DNA of 64,000 nt from Protula sp. h YS-2021 (GCA_949752745.1 OX457032.1:15974720-16038719), one strand, 5' to 3'; shown: positions 1-13,086, counted from the stretch's first letter. The notes: generated by a model from the letters alone, not told the origin. Program-made: numbers and translations.

Positions 1-3000
1 AAACACCGGTTCACCAATGAATCTACAACCCTCATCACACCACGTCAATATTTTACCAGTTTCCATGTCCACTTTTTTTAACTGAAACAAATTGTAAGTA
101 TTTTCCTGTTTGAAAAATGTACAACACAAGCGAAATTTCAGTACCTATCTGACAACAATACAATGTAGCATATTTGTAAAAAATTCACCTCTATAAGATC
201 TTACAAGTGCTGATGTTCTTCCATTTACTGCAATTTTGACAAAATATTAAATCAAGCACAGCTTAAACGGTTTAACCATCATAAAGTTAAGTCGGCTTAC
301 CATTGCTTGTTCATTCTCCGTTGGGAACACGGTTGTTCCATAAGAATATCTGTACTTTTTTCCATTGAAATCATAATTGATTCTTGGCAATTCCATGACT
401 GAAAAAAGTAATGCTTTCATAACCTGTGTCATTTTTTTATTTTTTAAAAACGTGTCTGTGTATAAAAATCGCTATTAACCCAATCGTATTCTACTAATTG
501 TTCTTTATACCTATTAATAACCGGTCTTCATTTAGGTTTCTCAACTGCACAAAAGAAAGTAAAGTAGAGCCGAAGCGCTCAATAGTTTTCGTAGCGTATT
601 CGGCAGCTACAACATTAATATTTAATATATGACTGTGCATCCAAACGAAGACTTACATTTAATGGTGTCTACAGCTTTCATAGTACTAATTAGTTAAGCA
701 TGATTACAGAATTAAGAGGGTCGTTAACTGCACAACGACAGAGTTTAGTTCTATTTCCTGATCTGATTTCAGATCCGGCATTTCCTCTGTGTTTTTATTT
801 TTCTAAACATATCTCTTATTTGTGCTCAATATTCCTTGATAAAATCTTAATTTTTGTTAAAACAAAGTAGTATAGCATATACTATATCTCTCCTGAGCCT
901 TTTTCGTCGGTACTGAGAAAAAATAAAATATAAAAATTTGCATAACTCTTCAGACACACAGAAAATATGAAAGAAATCTTCCAAGCACTCACATGCTCCA
1001 GTTTTGTGAGGAGTACAAAACACATTGCAAACGCCTTTTTCCTTTCCTTGCAGTACGGCCGAACCTGTGAATGAGCCGTCTGACAACAAGTTGTCACCAG
1101 TTGCTGCAGTCTTTTAAGAAACAGTGACAGAATATATGCACAAATGCCCCCTTGAATACAAGGTTTTTTTCAGACATATGTCTTCCCATCATAATGGCAA
1201 GCCATATAAAATTCAACTAATTTCATCACAAGCCCCCATCTCTTAACCTTCAGCCCTAATAAAAATTCAAATACATGGCCATGCAGGCTTCAATGTCAAC
1301 AGTTATACTCTTTTACGGTATTGACAGTATATGCGTGACCAACAAATAAGTACCCCTTTGTTTACCTATGCTAGCTGCTTATTACTCGCCAAGATAACGA
1401 ATGTTATATGTGGAAAACAGGCAACGGCATACCTCACTGATGTTCATAGGCAGAGCGAATCTCCACACTTCGCTGAGATCTTTCGCGTAATCTTTTGCCA
1501 GGTTGTCAAGCATTAGCTCTTCAATTATTTTAATATCGCCATAGCCACAAAAATCTATGATGACGTTGTTATCTTCTTCGTATGCATTTATGTGGTGGAA
1601 AAGAAAGAAAGCAGGGCCGTAATATTTGTTTGACACTTCCTTCCCGGTCTTTTTGTCAATTATATGAAATAGTGACTGAAAAGAATAACAATATTAGCAA
1701 TATTTACAACTTTTTAAGAAACACTTTAGACGCATGTAATAACTGATTCCACATATTTTTAATAATTTTAATCATGTTTATTATCTTTACTCCTTAATGA
1801 GTGACTGAATCACTGCACATTTCAAGAAGCGTTGAGATGTCTTGCTAGAAATATAGTTTTGACTGCAGTTTAAAACGTCAAAATATACCAAACTGCATCA
1901 AACAAAACTATAGAAAAAGTAAACGTAAAGAAAATAGATAGAAATAGTCAAGGGCTAACCTTCTCATTTTGATGAAACGTCAATGCATCTTTGAAGGATT
2001 TCCTTGTCAATTTCATGCACAGTAATCCAAATACATTGGTGCTCACTGTTTGTTCTATGACTACGTAGTAGTTCTCAGTCATTCCAAAGCTATGGAAATA
2101 GCAAGGACTCCGAGGCCACCTGGCGGGAATTGATGCAACTAGCGTGATATCTTCAGGGTCTACCATTTCTTCCTCACCTGAATTAGACATACGAACTATA
2201 GTTAATAATTTAAAAGATTTACCGAAAATACCATACAGATGTTTAAGACGGCAACTCATTAAGAATGATTTAACTTGACATTTTTGTTTTATATAAAACA
2301 GAGCTTATAGTCATGTCTCATTAAAGGAAGACCAACCATCTTCAGCAACCAAAATTGACAGATGATGTTTCGAAATTCATTTGCATTATCTTAGTGACCA
2401 ACAGTGTAATTTAAGCACATGTATAAGCTTCCACAGTGAGTAGGCCTAAGCATCGCATTGAACGTTCCACAATCTGCAGTGTTTAGGCAAATGACAATCT
2501 ATGTGTTGAATACTTCTGTTTACATGCAGAGCTTTTCACTTTACTATTTTGCTCTAGGGTTAAATCTAAATTTAATTACTAACAGTTTTCTTGCAATTTC
2601 GAGCTTCTCAATAATTATCATAATCTAACACATGTATTTCACTGATTTTTATGAAATTGGCCTTTTATATATGTTTAAATATCTAAATTTGTCATATTGT
2701 CTCTTTTACTTTTGTCTTGAAAATTGCTGTCAATTTTTGATTGCAGTAGGTAAATTTATGGTGATGAGGCATATGTCTCAATTCAAATATGTTTAAGAGT
2801 TAAAGCGTTGAAACAAAATTTTCACGCAATTCAAATAATTTTCTGATGTTCAGACATTTCATTTCCATTAATATATATTTTTGTATTTCCTAAGTTTAAT
2901 TTCGCTTTCGGTAGTGAAATCAGTCTTGCTTTCTTTCGTTTCGATAAGCATTACATATCTCTTTTAGCCATTTTAGCTATCTCACCTCTCTCTTTAGGTG

Positions 3001-5826
3001 GTATTTTCGTGATTCCGTACATAGACTTGCCGCTGTATAGCGTTCCAATGTTGATGATTGAACCATCTCGCTCGTACTGAGGATGTGCTGTGTGGCGGTT
3101 CAGTGCAAACAACTTGTTTTTACAGTCTATAACCTGAAATAAACTGCGCACCTTAACATCGTGTAACTTGTTTTTTAAGCTGCTTGAGCCAATGGCAATG
3201 GCCGACATCGAGCTACTTCAGTGTGCAAGGTGAACAGGAGATGATACAAACTCGAGGATGGCATAAATCTGTACTTGACAGAGCACGGAAAACTTACCAG
3301 AATGATTGGGTCAAGAATATGAAAAGGAGAAAATGAATCTGAGCACTGACTTCATTATTAAAGTCAACTCAAACTAATGTTAATTTTGCAACTTAATCGC
3401 GAAATCAGTTCTAGTGCACTTTGAAGTTCAAACTGAAAGCAAGCTGTTTTCACTACTAAGAATAAAATTACAGATCAGGATACAAATTAATGATCATATC
3501 ATTAATGAAAAAAGCACAGTGATAATTTAGCGCCAGAGTTTGCTAATATAATTCATAGCAGGAGCCGCGGATATTTACTGGAAACTATGTTTTTATATTA
3601 TGTTGCAGTCCATCCGTCAGTAAGCACTAATTTTTACTGTTCAGCATGAGGGTTGGCCTAATGAAATGTGTATGGGATAAATACCAATGGATCCAGGCAG
3701 GCTGCGAGATTCCTCCGCCCCCCCCCCCCCCAACCATCAACAAGTCATGTTGAAATGTGTATTTGGGCTTTTTAAAGGAGAAAATATAGTATGCCCCCCT
3801 CCCCTCTCGCTTGACACACACACACAACCCCCTCAAGAAATATCCGGACCAGACATATGTGAGTAAAGGCAACAGTTAGCAGTGATTTAGCAAAATTTAG
3901 TATAAAATTATATTTGTAAAAAGAAAAAAACCTACTCTGCCTGTGTTCTCCAAAGTCTGCTTGTTAAAACAAGTCATTCCTGAAGTTTCTGACACGGAAT
4001 ACAATTGGTCGCCGGCGAGGATGACGTTTACGTTATCATTGTCGTTGTTCTCGGTTCCGAAAAAGTGGGTGAAGTACCTAAAAATAAACAATAAACATTG
4101 TAATATTTAATTCTTTAACAGGTAAGTGAGAGGGGGGACACTAACATTCTTTAAACCGGCAGTCATCTATATTTTCAACTTAGACAAAGTTTGTTCAGCC
4201 GACTTTTCAACTGAAGCAAAACATTCTCGAATTTTCCATAAGGTATAAGGCAATCTTTTGCTGTTGTACTTTACAGGGGCTTTGGTATACAGACTTGTCT
4301 GATAGACCTATAGACTACCTGCTAAATATGCTTTTGCACGGATCTGGATGAGCTACGTGACCAAACCCGGTGACCACCAGTCTCTGTGCTGACTCGGAGC
4401 GCTTGTAACATTCGCTTTCCAACTTCCGGTTTTGGTACGTCACTTTCCCTTCTTTTATTGCATATTTATGTAGAAATGCGATCCCGTCGAATAGATGAGT
4501 ATAGCGCTCTTGACCGTGATAAAACTGTCCGGGTCCGATTCGGTACAAACTACCACTTAACCAGTCCGGAATCGCTCCTGTTGTTGGCAAGAAAAAGAAA
4601 TGAAACTAGACCGCTTTTTACTCAGGAGCTGTCAATACTCGAGGAATTATGAGAAGAAATGAATATCGTAATTTTGCGTTTTTATTTTTAAATCTTTAGG
4701 TGCGGTAGAACATGTGAGCAAAATTTCACTTCTTGCTGGTTTTCTAAGATAATTTAATTTCGGATGGTGGTCATTATAAACGAAAATTTACCACCCACAC
4801 CCCCAGTGTAGACCCCATCCTTTGCCCTCAACCATTCCGCTTTTTTCATGGCAGCAGTCGGTGGTACAGTGATGAGGTGGTTGGTGGTTCATAATTCTAT
4901 ATGAAGAGAAGGTCATCATGACACACTTGCATTTGGATATTTTCAATCCCCATTGTTTATTGAATTCGTAAAATTCGGTAAGGTTTTTCTGTTTGATTCC
5001 TCTTTTTCTCCCACAACCTTGGCATGCAAACTCCTCCGAGACCGTTAGAGCTAGGACAACAATATCCAACTGGTCCAATTGGAGTTTTTCTCCCAGAAAT
5101 TCATTAACATATTTTACCTGTCCGCTATCGACAATAAGTGAGCAAATATTGCGAGTGTGTGCTATATGTTGTATCTTGCCGTTAGGCTGAACAGCAAATA
5201 CATCAGCTTATCTCCTATATTTACGGGGGGGGCAGTTAGACTGGTGCAATGTACTTCTTTTCTTTCTTTCACTTCGCTATTTCGGGTTTCCTTAACTGCC
5301 CAAAAGAAAAAAAATCGTTATAAAATTAAATGCTACTATACGCGAAGAGTGATCCGCCCATTTGTTACAAGAATGTTACAGTCTGACGTGACATCAACTT
5401 TTCATCAACGCCAAGTTTTCGTTGAATGTGGAAGTCTACCTGGCAAAAGTTGGGGGTGGGGTGGGGTACGGGGGAGGTCATTTTTCTGCAGTGGCCAAAA
5501 TTTCTTTTCGACACCTATGGTCGCGATAACTCACAACCACATTACAGCCAGATTTAAAGTTGCAAAAATTTATTTATTTATTCGGGTTGCGTCGAAGGTT
5601 GTGTAATTTTGCTGTGTCAATAGCCCAACAGCAGCAGCAGCCCAATCAAAACCAAATAACAATTGGATTAATGCTGTGATTTGGCCGGGCCACTCAAGCT
5701 TCCTCATATCGACTCTTATCGACGTGAGAAGGTTTACAGGGATATATCATCTCAAAAGCTGAGATTTTTTTTTAAATTCTGAAATTTTAAACATTCAGAA
5801 TCCTGTTTTTTTGTTCTTTTTTGTTT

Positions 5827-5859
<33 letters not shown>

Positions 5860-7831
5860 TAGTCCCATGTGTAAATTTTTGCTACTCACAGCACAGACTA
5901 ATGTTAAAAGTAGTGTAACGACGTCCGATGAATTAAAGCTGGTTCCGATGTTGATATAAAGTCGATTTCTAGTTATGAAGCCGATCCGACCAGACCAAAA
6001 CATTAAATACTCTCGCAATTTGGTTGTGATTGATCGGAACCACAAATTACTGTCTTATCAACGTCTTTGGTACAACGGTGATTAAAATTCGGGTAAGACG
6101 TTCATTTTGGTCTCCGACTGAATATAGATAAGTCAATACTATTTTGGTTGAGACTTTGAAGGTATAAAAAGGAACGAAGGGAGAGGCGGATACAGCTAAT
6201 CTTGGATAAGATAACGCATTAAATGACGTAATTAATCAGCATTTTAATAATTTGAACGGGCTGCTGTTTCTACTCAGATGCGGTTTCAATTTCGACAAAT
6301 TGCTATACCGGATTTTTATCGAAAAATTTCTTCAGATAGTAAGGAAATCCTAAAAGCCGAAAGTGTGAATATATGTGACTTGGACAACCAATATATTATA
6401 ATAAATGGCAAAAGCATTTTCTTCAAAGACTATTTTGATCAAAGGGTCATGCAAATTCACCATCTCAGCGTCGAAGAATTTCTCTCATGCAACAATTCAC
6501 GCGAAAATACAATTTCAAATCAATATTTTGGAATTTTGACGGGCCAGTCAAGCTGTTAGGAAAGCCAAAAAACAGGCTTCGTCTCAACAGCACGAGTAAT
6601 TGATCCCACCATTAATCAGAATAACACTGTATTTATCACCAAAGATGGAAAAAATAAACATTTTAATATTTAAAAGCACAGATTTCACCTCATTCAAATT
6701 CAACTAGAGCCGTATTTCGCTAGCGAAATGTTAAACACTTGACAAAAATTAAAACACAAAACTAGAACCTTATTTTGCTAGCGAAATGCTAAACACTTGA
6801 CAAAAATTAAAACGCAAAAATACTTCCTACAATGGGTGATTTCTTGAACAATATATTGCAAACAACACAGCATGAATACGTCTTATAAGCCGAGGAGTGT
6901 TTGGTTTTTGTTGGCTTAAGGTTTTATTGACTGAGCAGGGATACGCCGTGTTATCTACTTACACAGTGAGAGCTCGCACTAAGCTCAGCAACTGTGTTCT
7001 GTGATGTACGTTAAATGCACTGCATTTACTTGCAAAAATACACTCTTTTCACATGGCGTTTTAACAAAGAAAACGAAATCGAAGACGAAAATAAAAAGTG
7101 ACATGCACACGTTCAGATCAAGCTCTTCGTAAGTCCCAAGTTTCATGGTTCTGGAGCCCATAGTGTCAGAGAAGACGAAGACATAAAAATCGAAAAAAAA
7201 ACTGTCAAGAAAAAAGGACGAACGGCTGCTCGCACAAATTCATATAATCCTTGCAAGCTAACAGCTTGTCAAGTGTTAAATAAGCTTCAGGCTGCTACTT
7301 GGATGGAAATCGTACATCTTATACCAGATACCTAAGAAGGCTTTTTTTTTACAATGCACGAAGAACATAAGATTAATATCTTTCAATTTAGCACACAACA
7401 TTGTAAATATTGCGAGAGAAAATGCCGATGGAAAATAGAAGAAGCTCCTTATTGTAAATATTGTGCGTTTATCGTTGAAGATACCATGGCGGGTGGGTGA
7501 CTGACTATGTCAGACTGTTGTCTATTTTAGACAAGGTGTCTGTAACTTTAAACATGGCATCCTTCATGTGTGACGTCGCAGATTATGCTTGATACTAAAT
7601 ATGCAATACGTGCATTGAGAAATTTGGCACAACCCCTTGTGTTTTCCGTTCCTTATATGCCTGAGGGCTTACATTTTTTAGCAGCACACCACTCTCTAAA
7701 TTAAGTACACTATTTCTCTTCCTTGTACTTGTTTTTTTTTCCTGTTTATAAATCTGTTCCTTACCCTCGGTGTCACACTGCACAGCCTCCCTGGTATCCT
7801 TTCCCTGTGGGGCGAAGAGAAAATCCGCCAT
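1..7831 (-). CDS. Carotenoid cleavage oxygenase (BCO1/BCO2/RPE65 family), 9 exons, 3' end beyond window
   Basis: Exons on the minus strand in coding order: 7765-7831, 4319-4577, 3936-4077, 2986-3133, 1960-2177, 1438-1675, 993-1103, 301-398 and 1-81. All junctions are GT-AG and phase-consistent, giving 454 codons before the left edge. Exon 1 starts MADFLFAP in a good ATG context and joins in frame to GAIPDWLSGSLYRIGPG, the family's N-terminal signature. Three of the four iron-ligand histidines are visible: AHPQY (about residue 173), YFHSFGMTEN (234) and FHHINAYEE (305/306), at nearly the human BCO1 positions. Later exons carry MELPRINYDFNGKKYRYSYG and IGEPVF. The fourth histidine and the C-terminus lie outside the window. 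The family uses non-haem Fe(II) to cleave carotenoids or isomerise retinoids. Which member this is (BCO1, BCO2 or another) cannot be decided here. The acceptor of the 993-1103 exon is the least certain junction. Confidence 0.9.
4870..5100 (-). mobile_element. Decayed reverse-transcriptase (LINE) fragment in intron 1 of the carotenoid oxygenase
   Basis: The minus-strand translation contains LDIVVLALTVSEEF, followed after a spacer by FNKQWGLKISKCKCVMM. This resembles the stretch after the YADD box of LINE reverse transcriptases (DDIVLLA...WGLKVNxxKTKxMVF). The catalytic YxDD is not intact and the flanking sequence is not coding. Its frame and phase do not fit the carotenoid oxygenase, so it is read as a retroelement relic. 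This was judged by eye only. Confidence 0.3.
6278..6559 (+). mobile_element. LINE ORF2 C-terminal fragment (probable)
   Basis: A 93-codon open frame reads IPDFYRKI...IIINGKSIFFKDYFDQ...IHHLSVEEFLS...QYFGILTG. This matches the order of a common LINE ORF2 tail (PxFYKxxLxxW, then NxxIxINGKSIFYKxW, then GIxxIxDL, then FLSxEEF, then YYGLLSAIP). The tryptophans usual in that tail are missing. A TATAAAAAG-like string lies about 110 bases upstream (near 6163), but no gene was built from it. It sits antisense inside intron 1 of the carotenoid oxygenase. Confidence 0.4.
6703..7279 (+). repeat. Dispersed CTAGAA...TCAAGTGTTAA element, copy 1 (5' end duplicated)
   Basis: One of four copies of a roughly 510-620 bp element in this window. 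It opens with CTAGA then the palindrome TTTCGCTAGCGAAA, followed by ACACTTGACAAAAATTAAAA. It ends with a small CAAG...CTTG hairpin followed by TCAAGTGTTAA, an inverted copy of the internal ACACTTGACAA. Here the first ~60 bp occur twice in tandem (from 6704 and from 6762). No coding capacity is evident. The subterminal/terminal placement of the inverted repeats recalls Helentron-type non-autonomous elements (HINEs). Confidence 0.75.
7354..7500 (+). CDS. 48-codon Cys-rich small ORF, unknown
   Basis: ATG at 7354, TGA ending at 7500. The predicted peptide has CKYCERKC (residues 17-24) and CKYC (34-37), a C-x2-C...C-x2-C arrangement like a small zinc ribbon. The two Cys pairs are encoded by near-identical ATTGTAAATATTG strings. 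I do not recognise a family. It lies antisense within intron 1 of the carotenoid oxygenase, so it may be a chance ORF or part of a lost element. Confidence 0.15.
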   Translation: MHEEHKINIFQFSTQHCKYCERKCRWKIEEAPYCKYCAFIVEDTMAGG

Positions 7832-8378
7832 TATTGCTTCCTATTTATGCTACTCTCCTTTCCACATCATAATAAATAGTGACGATAACACACTTTGAGT
7901 TTCCGTTAGTGTTCTGTTTTCATGTTTACATAATGCAATGTCGGGGAGCCACTCCTGTGAGGCGTGGTATTCCTACCGTTCAGTCTTTCTGTCCATCCAA
8001 TAGTATAATAATTGCGACGTTCTTCAGGTGTATGTATATGTGTTTTTCCCGTTCTTGTTAAGTTTTTTTTAAAACACCTACAGATGACGTCACAAAAGTG
8101 ATGCAGATGAGGAGCTTGCAGCTGCTATAGTGCCGTCGTTGTGTCCTCCGAACTCCAGTAAGTATGCTGTGTTTGTACATTTGTTGGGTAGACGTTTCGA
8201 CGCCATATTGAGTTTTGATTGATTGCGGAAGTCGAAAGAACATGTCGGGCATCGACAAAGGTTAACAGTAAAAAAAAAAAAAAAGAAAGAGTTTGTATTA
8301 TAGTGGAGATGTGGTTGATGTTTAGTCGCCGCGTATAATCACATCATGGCCGAGACTGAAATACAATTGCAGTTGCAA

Positions 8379-8902
8379 CTAGAACCTCACTTCGCTAGCG
8401 AAATGTTAAACACTTGACAAAAATTAAAACGCAAAAATACTTCCTTCAATGGGTTATTTCTTGAATAATATATTGTAAGCAACACAGCTTGAATATGTCT
8501 TATAAGCCGAGTAGTGTTTGGTTTCTTTTGACTTAAGGTTTTATTGACTGATCTAGCATACGCCGTGTTAGCTATTTACGCAGTGAGAGCTCGCACAAAG
8601 CTCATTGTGCAACTGTGTGTGATGTGGGTTAAATGCTACGCATTTATTTGCAAAAAATGCACTCTTTTCACATGGCGTTTTAACAAAGAAAACGAAATCA
8701 AAGACGAGAATAAAAAGTGACATGCACATGTTCAGATCAAGCTCTTCATAAGTCCCAAGTTTGATGGTCGTAGGGCCCATAGTGTCAGAGGAGAAGAAGA
8801 CACAAAAAATCGGAAAAAGTGTCAAGAAGAAGAAAAAAAGGACGAATTTTGCTCGCACAAATTCATATAACTCTTGCAAGCCAAAGGCTTGTCAAGTGTT
8901 AA
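8379..8902 (+). repeat. Dispersed CTAGAA...TCAAGTGTTAA element, copy 2
   Basis: Full-length 524-bp copy. It has CTAGAACC at the start, then GCTAGCGAAATG and ACACTTGACAAAAATT. At the end is the hairpin CAAGCCAAAGGCTTG followed by TCAAGTGTTAA. It begins about 30 bp after an ATG (MAETEIQLQL) at 8346 and may interrupt something there. A 103-codon hydrophobic ORF inside it is a by-product of the repeat. Confidence 0.8.
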
Positions 8903-9089
8903 TTACGACTACAATTATAGCTAATGTCATCCCACTCTCTCATAATAAAATATGATGACATAGGAAGAAGCAAAATATAGAGCACACAGACTCGAATTTA
9001 GATAGATAATCATCAAAGTAAATATTCGTTCACCACTGTGTTCTTTTCTGCACTGTTTCTGCAAATTCTTCAGAATTTCTGTGTATTTA

Positions 9090-9870
9090 TATGTCTCCCC
9101 CTAAGGGAGACATATATAGCATTTGGTGTGTCCGTCCGTCCGTCCGTCTGTCCGCAAAAAATAAGGAGTCGATTTTTCTCAAAACATACATACGTATTGG
9201 GGTACATGTTTAGATGATGCCCGTATTATTTTTTTTTTCGTTTCCTCAAAAATTCTATTTTTGGCAAATTTTTGAACATGGGGGGGGGGGTTTTCGCGCA
9301 TTTTTTTCAATTTGGCAGGCTATATCTCCAAAACAGTTTGTTGGATAAGATTGAGACTTAGCAAGAATAACACACATATAGTGCCAATGTTCACTGCGAA
9401 GTTTGTCTTCATTTCCGCTGAAAATGTATTTTTGGCGAATTTTTAAATTTTTCATTTTTAACTTTTTTGGCCATATTGTTGCGATATCTCCGAAACGGTT
9501 TGTTGGATTAGGCTGAAACGTAACAAAAAGAACCCACCTATAGTGCAAATGTTTACTGCGAAGTTTTTCTTCATTTCCTTTGAAAATGTATTTTTGGCGA
9601 TTTTTTTATTTTTGAATTTTTACTTTTTGAGCCATATTGTTGCGAAATCTCCGAAACAGTTTGTTCCATTATGCTGAAACATGGCAAGAAGAACCCATAT
9701 ATAGTGGAAATGTTTACTGCGAAGTTTTTCTTCATTCATTTTCTGTAAAAATGTATTTTTGGCGATTTGTTTCAATTTTTTGGGCTCGCCAATGTTGTAT
9801 TTTAAGCAGGGATTTTTTCCACGTGACTGATTGGGGGGCGGGGGAGACATATCCGTTTTTGTTTTAACAA
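9090..9870 (+). repeat. CTCCCCC/GTCCGTCC repeat with internal ~165-bp tandem units
   Basis: It opens with a GTCTCCC...GGGAGAC palindrome and GTCCGTCCGTCCGTCTGTCC and closes with GGGGGAGACATAT. Between these are about three diverged tandem copies of a unit containing ATATCTCCGAAACGGTTTG, GAAC CCA and GCGAAGTTTTTCTTCATT. A related block with GTCCGTC and TCCCCC motifs lies at 21264-21734. No protein is encoded in a stable way. Confidence 0.7.
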
Positions 9871-10053
9871 AAACACTGGCCAATCTAGTAAATTTATGTG
9901 TTTATGTGTTTAAATTTATGTGTTTATAAATACGGACTTGTTCTTGTTGCCAGAGCAATTCTTCTCTCGAGTGCCCCCCACCTAAAGACATATCTATTTA
10001 TAGTGACACTATCTTAATGTATGGTAGGAACCTCTTCAAACATATACTGCGTG

Positions 10054-11137
10054 TGTTGGTTATTGAATGGACACGAGTACTCTATGGAATAAGCTGTGCC
10101 CGAGTGCGAAGAACGAGATTACCGCATATTTCATACAGTCGAGTGGCCATTCAATAACTAACTTGCTGCATTGTCTCTTTTGTTTTCGAGATCGACCCTG
10201 TTTGACACCTTTAAAAAATTAGGCAGGATGAAAGAAGGGACTGGGAGTGGTTTCCCGCATTGCCTGCATTGTCTAAATTAGTGCCGCACGTGTTTTAAAA
10301 ACTCTCATTCACTCTGGCGAAGTCGGGTTTAAACCCATGTTTAGCAATAAATTAAAAAGGAGATATAGAAGCCAATTTCAGCATTTTTAATAGTGCAATT
10401 TGAAACGAGGATTTGCTACTTATACTAACTCAAACATGATTTGATCCATCTAAATCGGAATCCGATAGAAGTGGTGTCCCACCGCTGAATAAGAGATATA
10501 GCATTATTACGGTAAGTGAACAGGAAAAAATACCTTAAAAATCTAATACCGAAAAATACACGGCTAAATACATCATGGGGATTTAAGACATGCTTGGATT
10601 GGGTTCACTTCAGAAATGAACGGCCGGAAACCGCTTTAGATTGCATGGGTAAGTATTCATAAACATCTTTCCTTCACGTCAAAGAAACAATATTTTATTG
10701 TCATAAGAGTTCTAGAAAAAATTGGTTTTGAATATTTAAGGCATTATTTAGGGTTTTCCGGAAACCTAACTGTTACAAGAAAAGAAGTAACGCAGATAAT
10801 TTTGTATGTGTATAGGGCCAGTGGGTGGGGGTGCGGCGTTAGGCTAGGGATGGTGATGGTGGGGATGAGCAGATGGGCAGAGTGTGGGCGATTAAAGTAG
10901 TTTTAAGTTCAGGCCTTTTTTAATGGCTCTTTAAGTAACCCTATCGTCTACTTTGTTAGCCTCATGCAAGTCAATATCGAACATACAGCCGGGGGCTAGC
11001 ACCTTTTCTTTTGTTTAAACAATGCAGCATTTTCTATATTTGCTGGATGTCTGTATTGGCGTAAGACGGGGCTGTATGGGATTTATTTCACCGTATTTTG
11101 ATCGAGAAAACAAAAGAGACATACAGTAAGTTAGTTT
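10054..11137. mobile_element. Inverted-repeat element (candidate MITE/foldback)
   Basis: The left arm near 10157-10196 contains TGTCTCTTTTGTTTTCGAGA. Its reverse complement recurs at about 11097-11137 (AAAACAAAAGAGACATACAG). The left arm itself has a second inverted repeat: GGTTATTGAATGGACAC at about 10056 against GGCCATTCAATAACTAAC at about 10150. I found no clean target-site duplication and no ORF. Confidence 0.45.
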
Positions 11138-11594
11138 CAAGAATATCTGGTTCACTTCACTTCGGATTGTGAGTCAACGACGGCGTGGCATTTATAAAGA
11201 ATTCCATATTCAGAATCACAGCCTGCTCGGCACCAGCAATAACTAATGCACCACCGTCGTTTTCGAATTTAATTAAAACTCCTAAACCCCCTGCTTCCCC
11301 CCCCCCCCCCCTGAACACCCTACACAAGCTGTTTAATATCAAACAGCTTTTGCTAGTAAGCATGATGGAATGGTTTATCGTCTTCGACTTTACAAAACAA
11401 GTCGAAGGCAGTCTCATTTTATTCACAACTAAATAGTGTTTTTGTGACATTATTTACTAAATTTGTATACTCGTCAAGAAATAAAATCGAATTGCTTTGA
11501 AGATGTTTTTGCTATCCTGGGTATTAAGTTGCAGCGCATCCAACAAGCAACTATATGACTTATTGCAATTACGGTACGATTTATTGCAAAGGAA

Positions 11595-12210
11595 TAAACA
11601 CTTGACAAGCTATTAGCTTGCAAGGGTTATATGAATTTGTGCGAGCAGCCGTTCGTCCTTTATTTTTTTCTTGACAGTTTTCCGATTTTTTGTGTCTTCT
11701 TCTACTCTGACACTACGGGCCCTTGGAAATTATGAAGAGCTTGATCTGAACGTGTGCATGTCACTTTTTATTTTTGTCTTCGATTTCGTTTTCTTTGTTG
11801 AAACGCCATGTGAAAAGAGTGTATTTTTTGCAAGTCAATGTTCAGCTTTGTGCGAGCTCTCCCTGCGTAAACAAATAGCACAGCGTATGCCTGATCAGGC
11901 AATCAAACCTTAAGTCAACAAAATCAAAACACTACTCGGCTTATCAGACCTATTCAAGCTGTGTTGTTAGCTAATATATTTAGCTAGTATTAAGTTATCA
12001 ACCATTTTTTCTTGACAGTGGTCCAATTTTTTAGACTATTATAAGCCGCATGCATGCTGTCCCATAAGCTCTGTACATAGTTGTATAACACGCTGTGTGA
12101 ATGTTGTAAAATACTTCATACTATTCAAGAAATAACCCATTGAAGGAAGTATTTTTGCGTTTTAATTTTTTTCAAATGTTTAACATTTCGCTAGCGAAAT
12201 GCGCTTCTAG
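11595..12210 (-). repeat. Dispersed CTAGAA...TCAAGTGTTAA element, copy 3
   Basis: Copy in reverse orientation. ACACTTGACAAGCTATTAGC is at the low end, and the CATTTCGCTAGCGAAATG palindrome and CTAG are at the high end. The middle is diverged and longer than in copies 2 and 4. The 80-codon ORF within it (FDFVFFVETPCEKS) corresponds to the same repeat-derived frame in the other copies. Confidence 0.75.
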
Positions 12211-13086
12211 TTTGATGATATGATTTTTGTAAAGACATTTTGCTTTGACACTGTGAATTGTTCATAGGATTCACGGTTTTAATCCATTATGATTTAATAT
12301 AGGAATAAAAACGTTTTGGGGTTAAAACTTATTTGAAAGAGAGCTATTCAGTTTCTCAAGAAAAAAATTCAATGTTTTTGTAAATTGTCAACAAAAGCAT
12401 TTATTATATAAAGCTACCAGTATTGCTATAGTATTGCGGTTAAGTTTATGCTTTGATTGAATACAAGTGCGATTTGCCCCAAAAAGAGGTTCTCATATAA
12501 CATCGTGTATGACTGAATATTTTAGTTATAAAATAGGTCTTGAATTCACTGTTTATGTTATTCAAACGTTGAAGTCTTAGACAATTTTAGACTCGGTATT
12601 TTTTCCATTTTCGGTTCACTTCTTACTGGTCCGGTTCAGGTGTAAATATCACGTCACAAAAATTAAATATTGATTGGATTGTTTATTAGTTTTAATTGAT
12701 GTTGATTTTTATTTATTATTTAACACCCTAAAATAAGCATTAGGGGTCAATGGTTAAAATATTAGAATCTGTTTTAAATAGAGTTCTTAAGCATTTCATA
12801 TCTGTTACTTCACTCGAAACTCTACGAAATTTCCTTGTAGGGTTCCAACAAACAATAACAGAAAAGCCGTAGTAAGTCTGATTTCTGTTTCCCATATCAC
12901 TTCATTATTTCAATTTGCAGATTTTTAAATAAACATAAAAATCTAGAACCACTTGTAGACACACATACGCTAATTAGTGTTAGGATTAAAATATTACAAT
13001 GCGGTAGTAATTCAAGGAATATTATATGCATTTTTTATGTTTCATTTGCAACGTCGTCTGGATCGCAGATAATTTTATTCACCTTT

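Noticed and set aside
4788..5130. Minus-strand ORF as the first exon of the carotenoid oxygenase
   Set aside because: Its phase does not join exon 4319-4577, and its text looks like a reverse transcriptase. The exon at 7765-7831 fits in phase and motif.
8058..8258. THAP-like protein on the minus strand (DMFFRLPQSIK)
   Set aside because: Only the FFRLP string recalls a THAP domain. The zinc-binding Cys/His and the rest of the domain are absent.
8568..8879. Hydrophobic ORF, also seen at 11671-11913 and 31938-32180, as a conserved membrane protein
   Set aside because: The similarity between copies is explained by the DNA repeat itself. Frames break differently in each copy.
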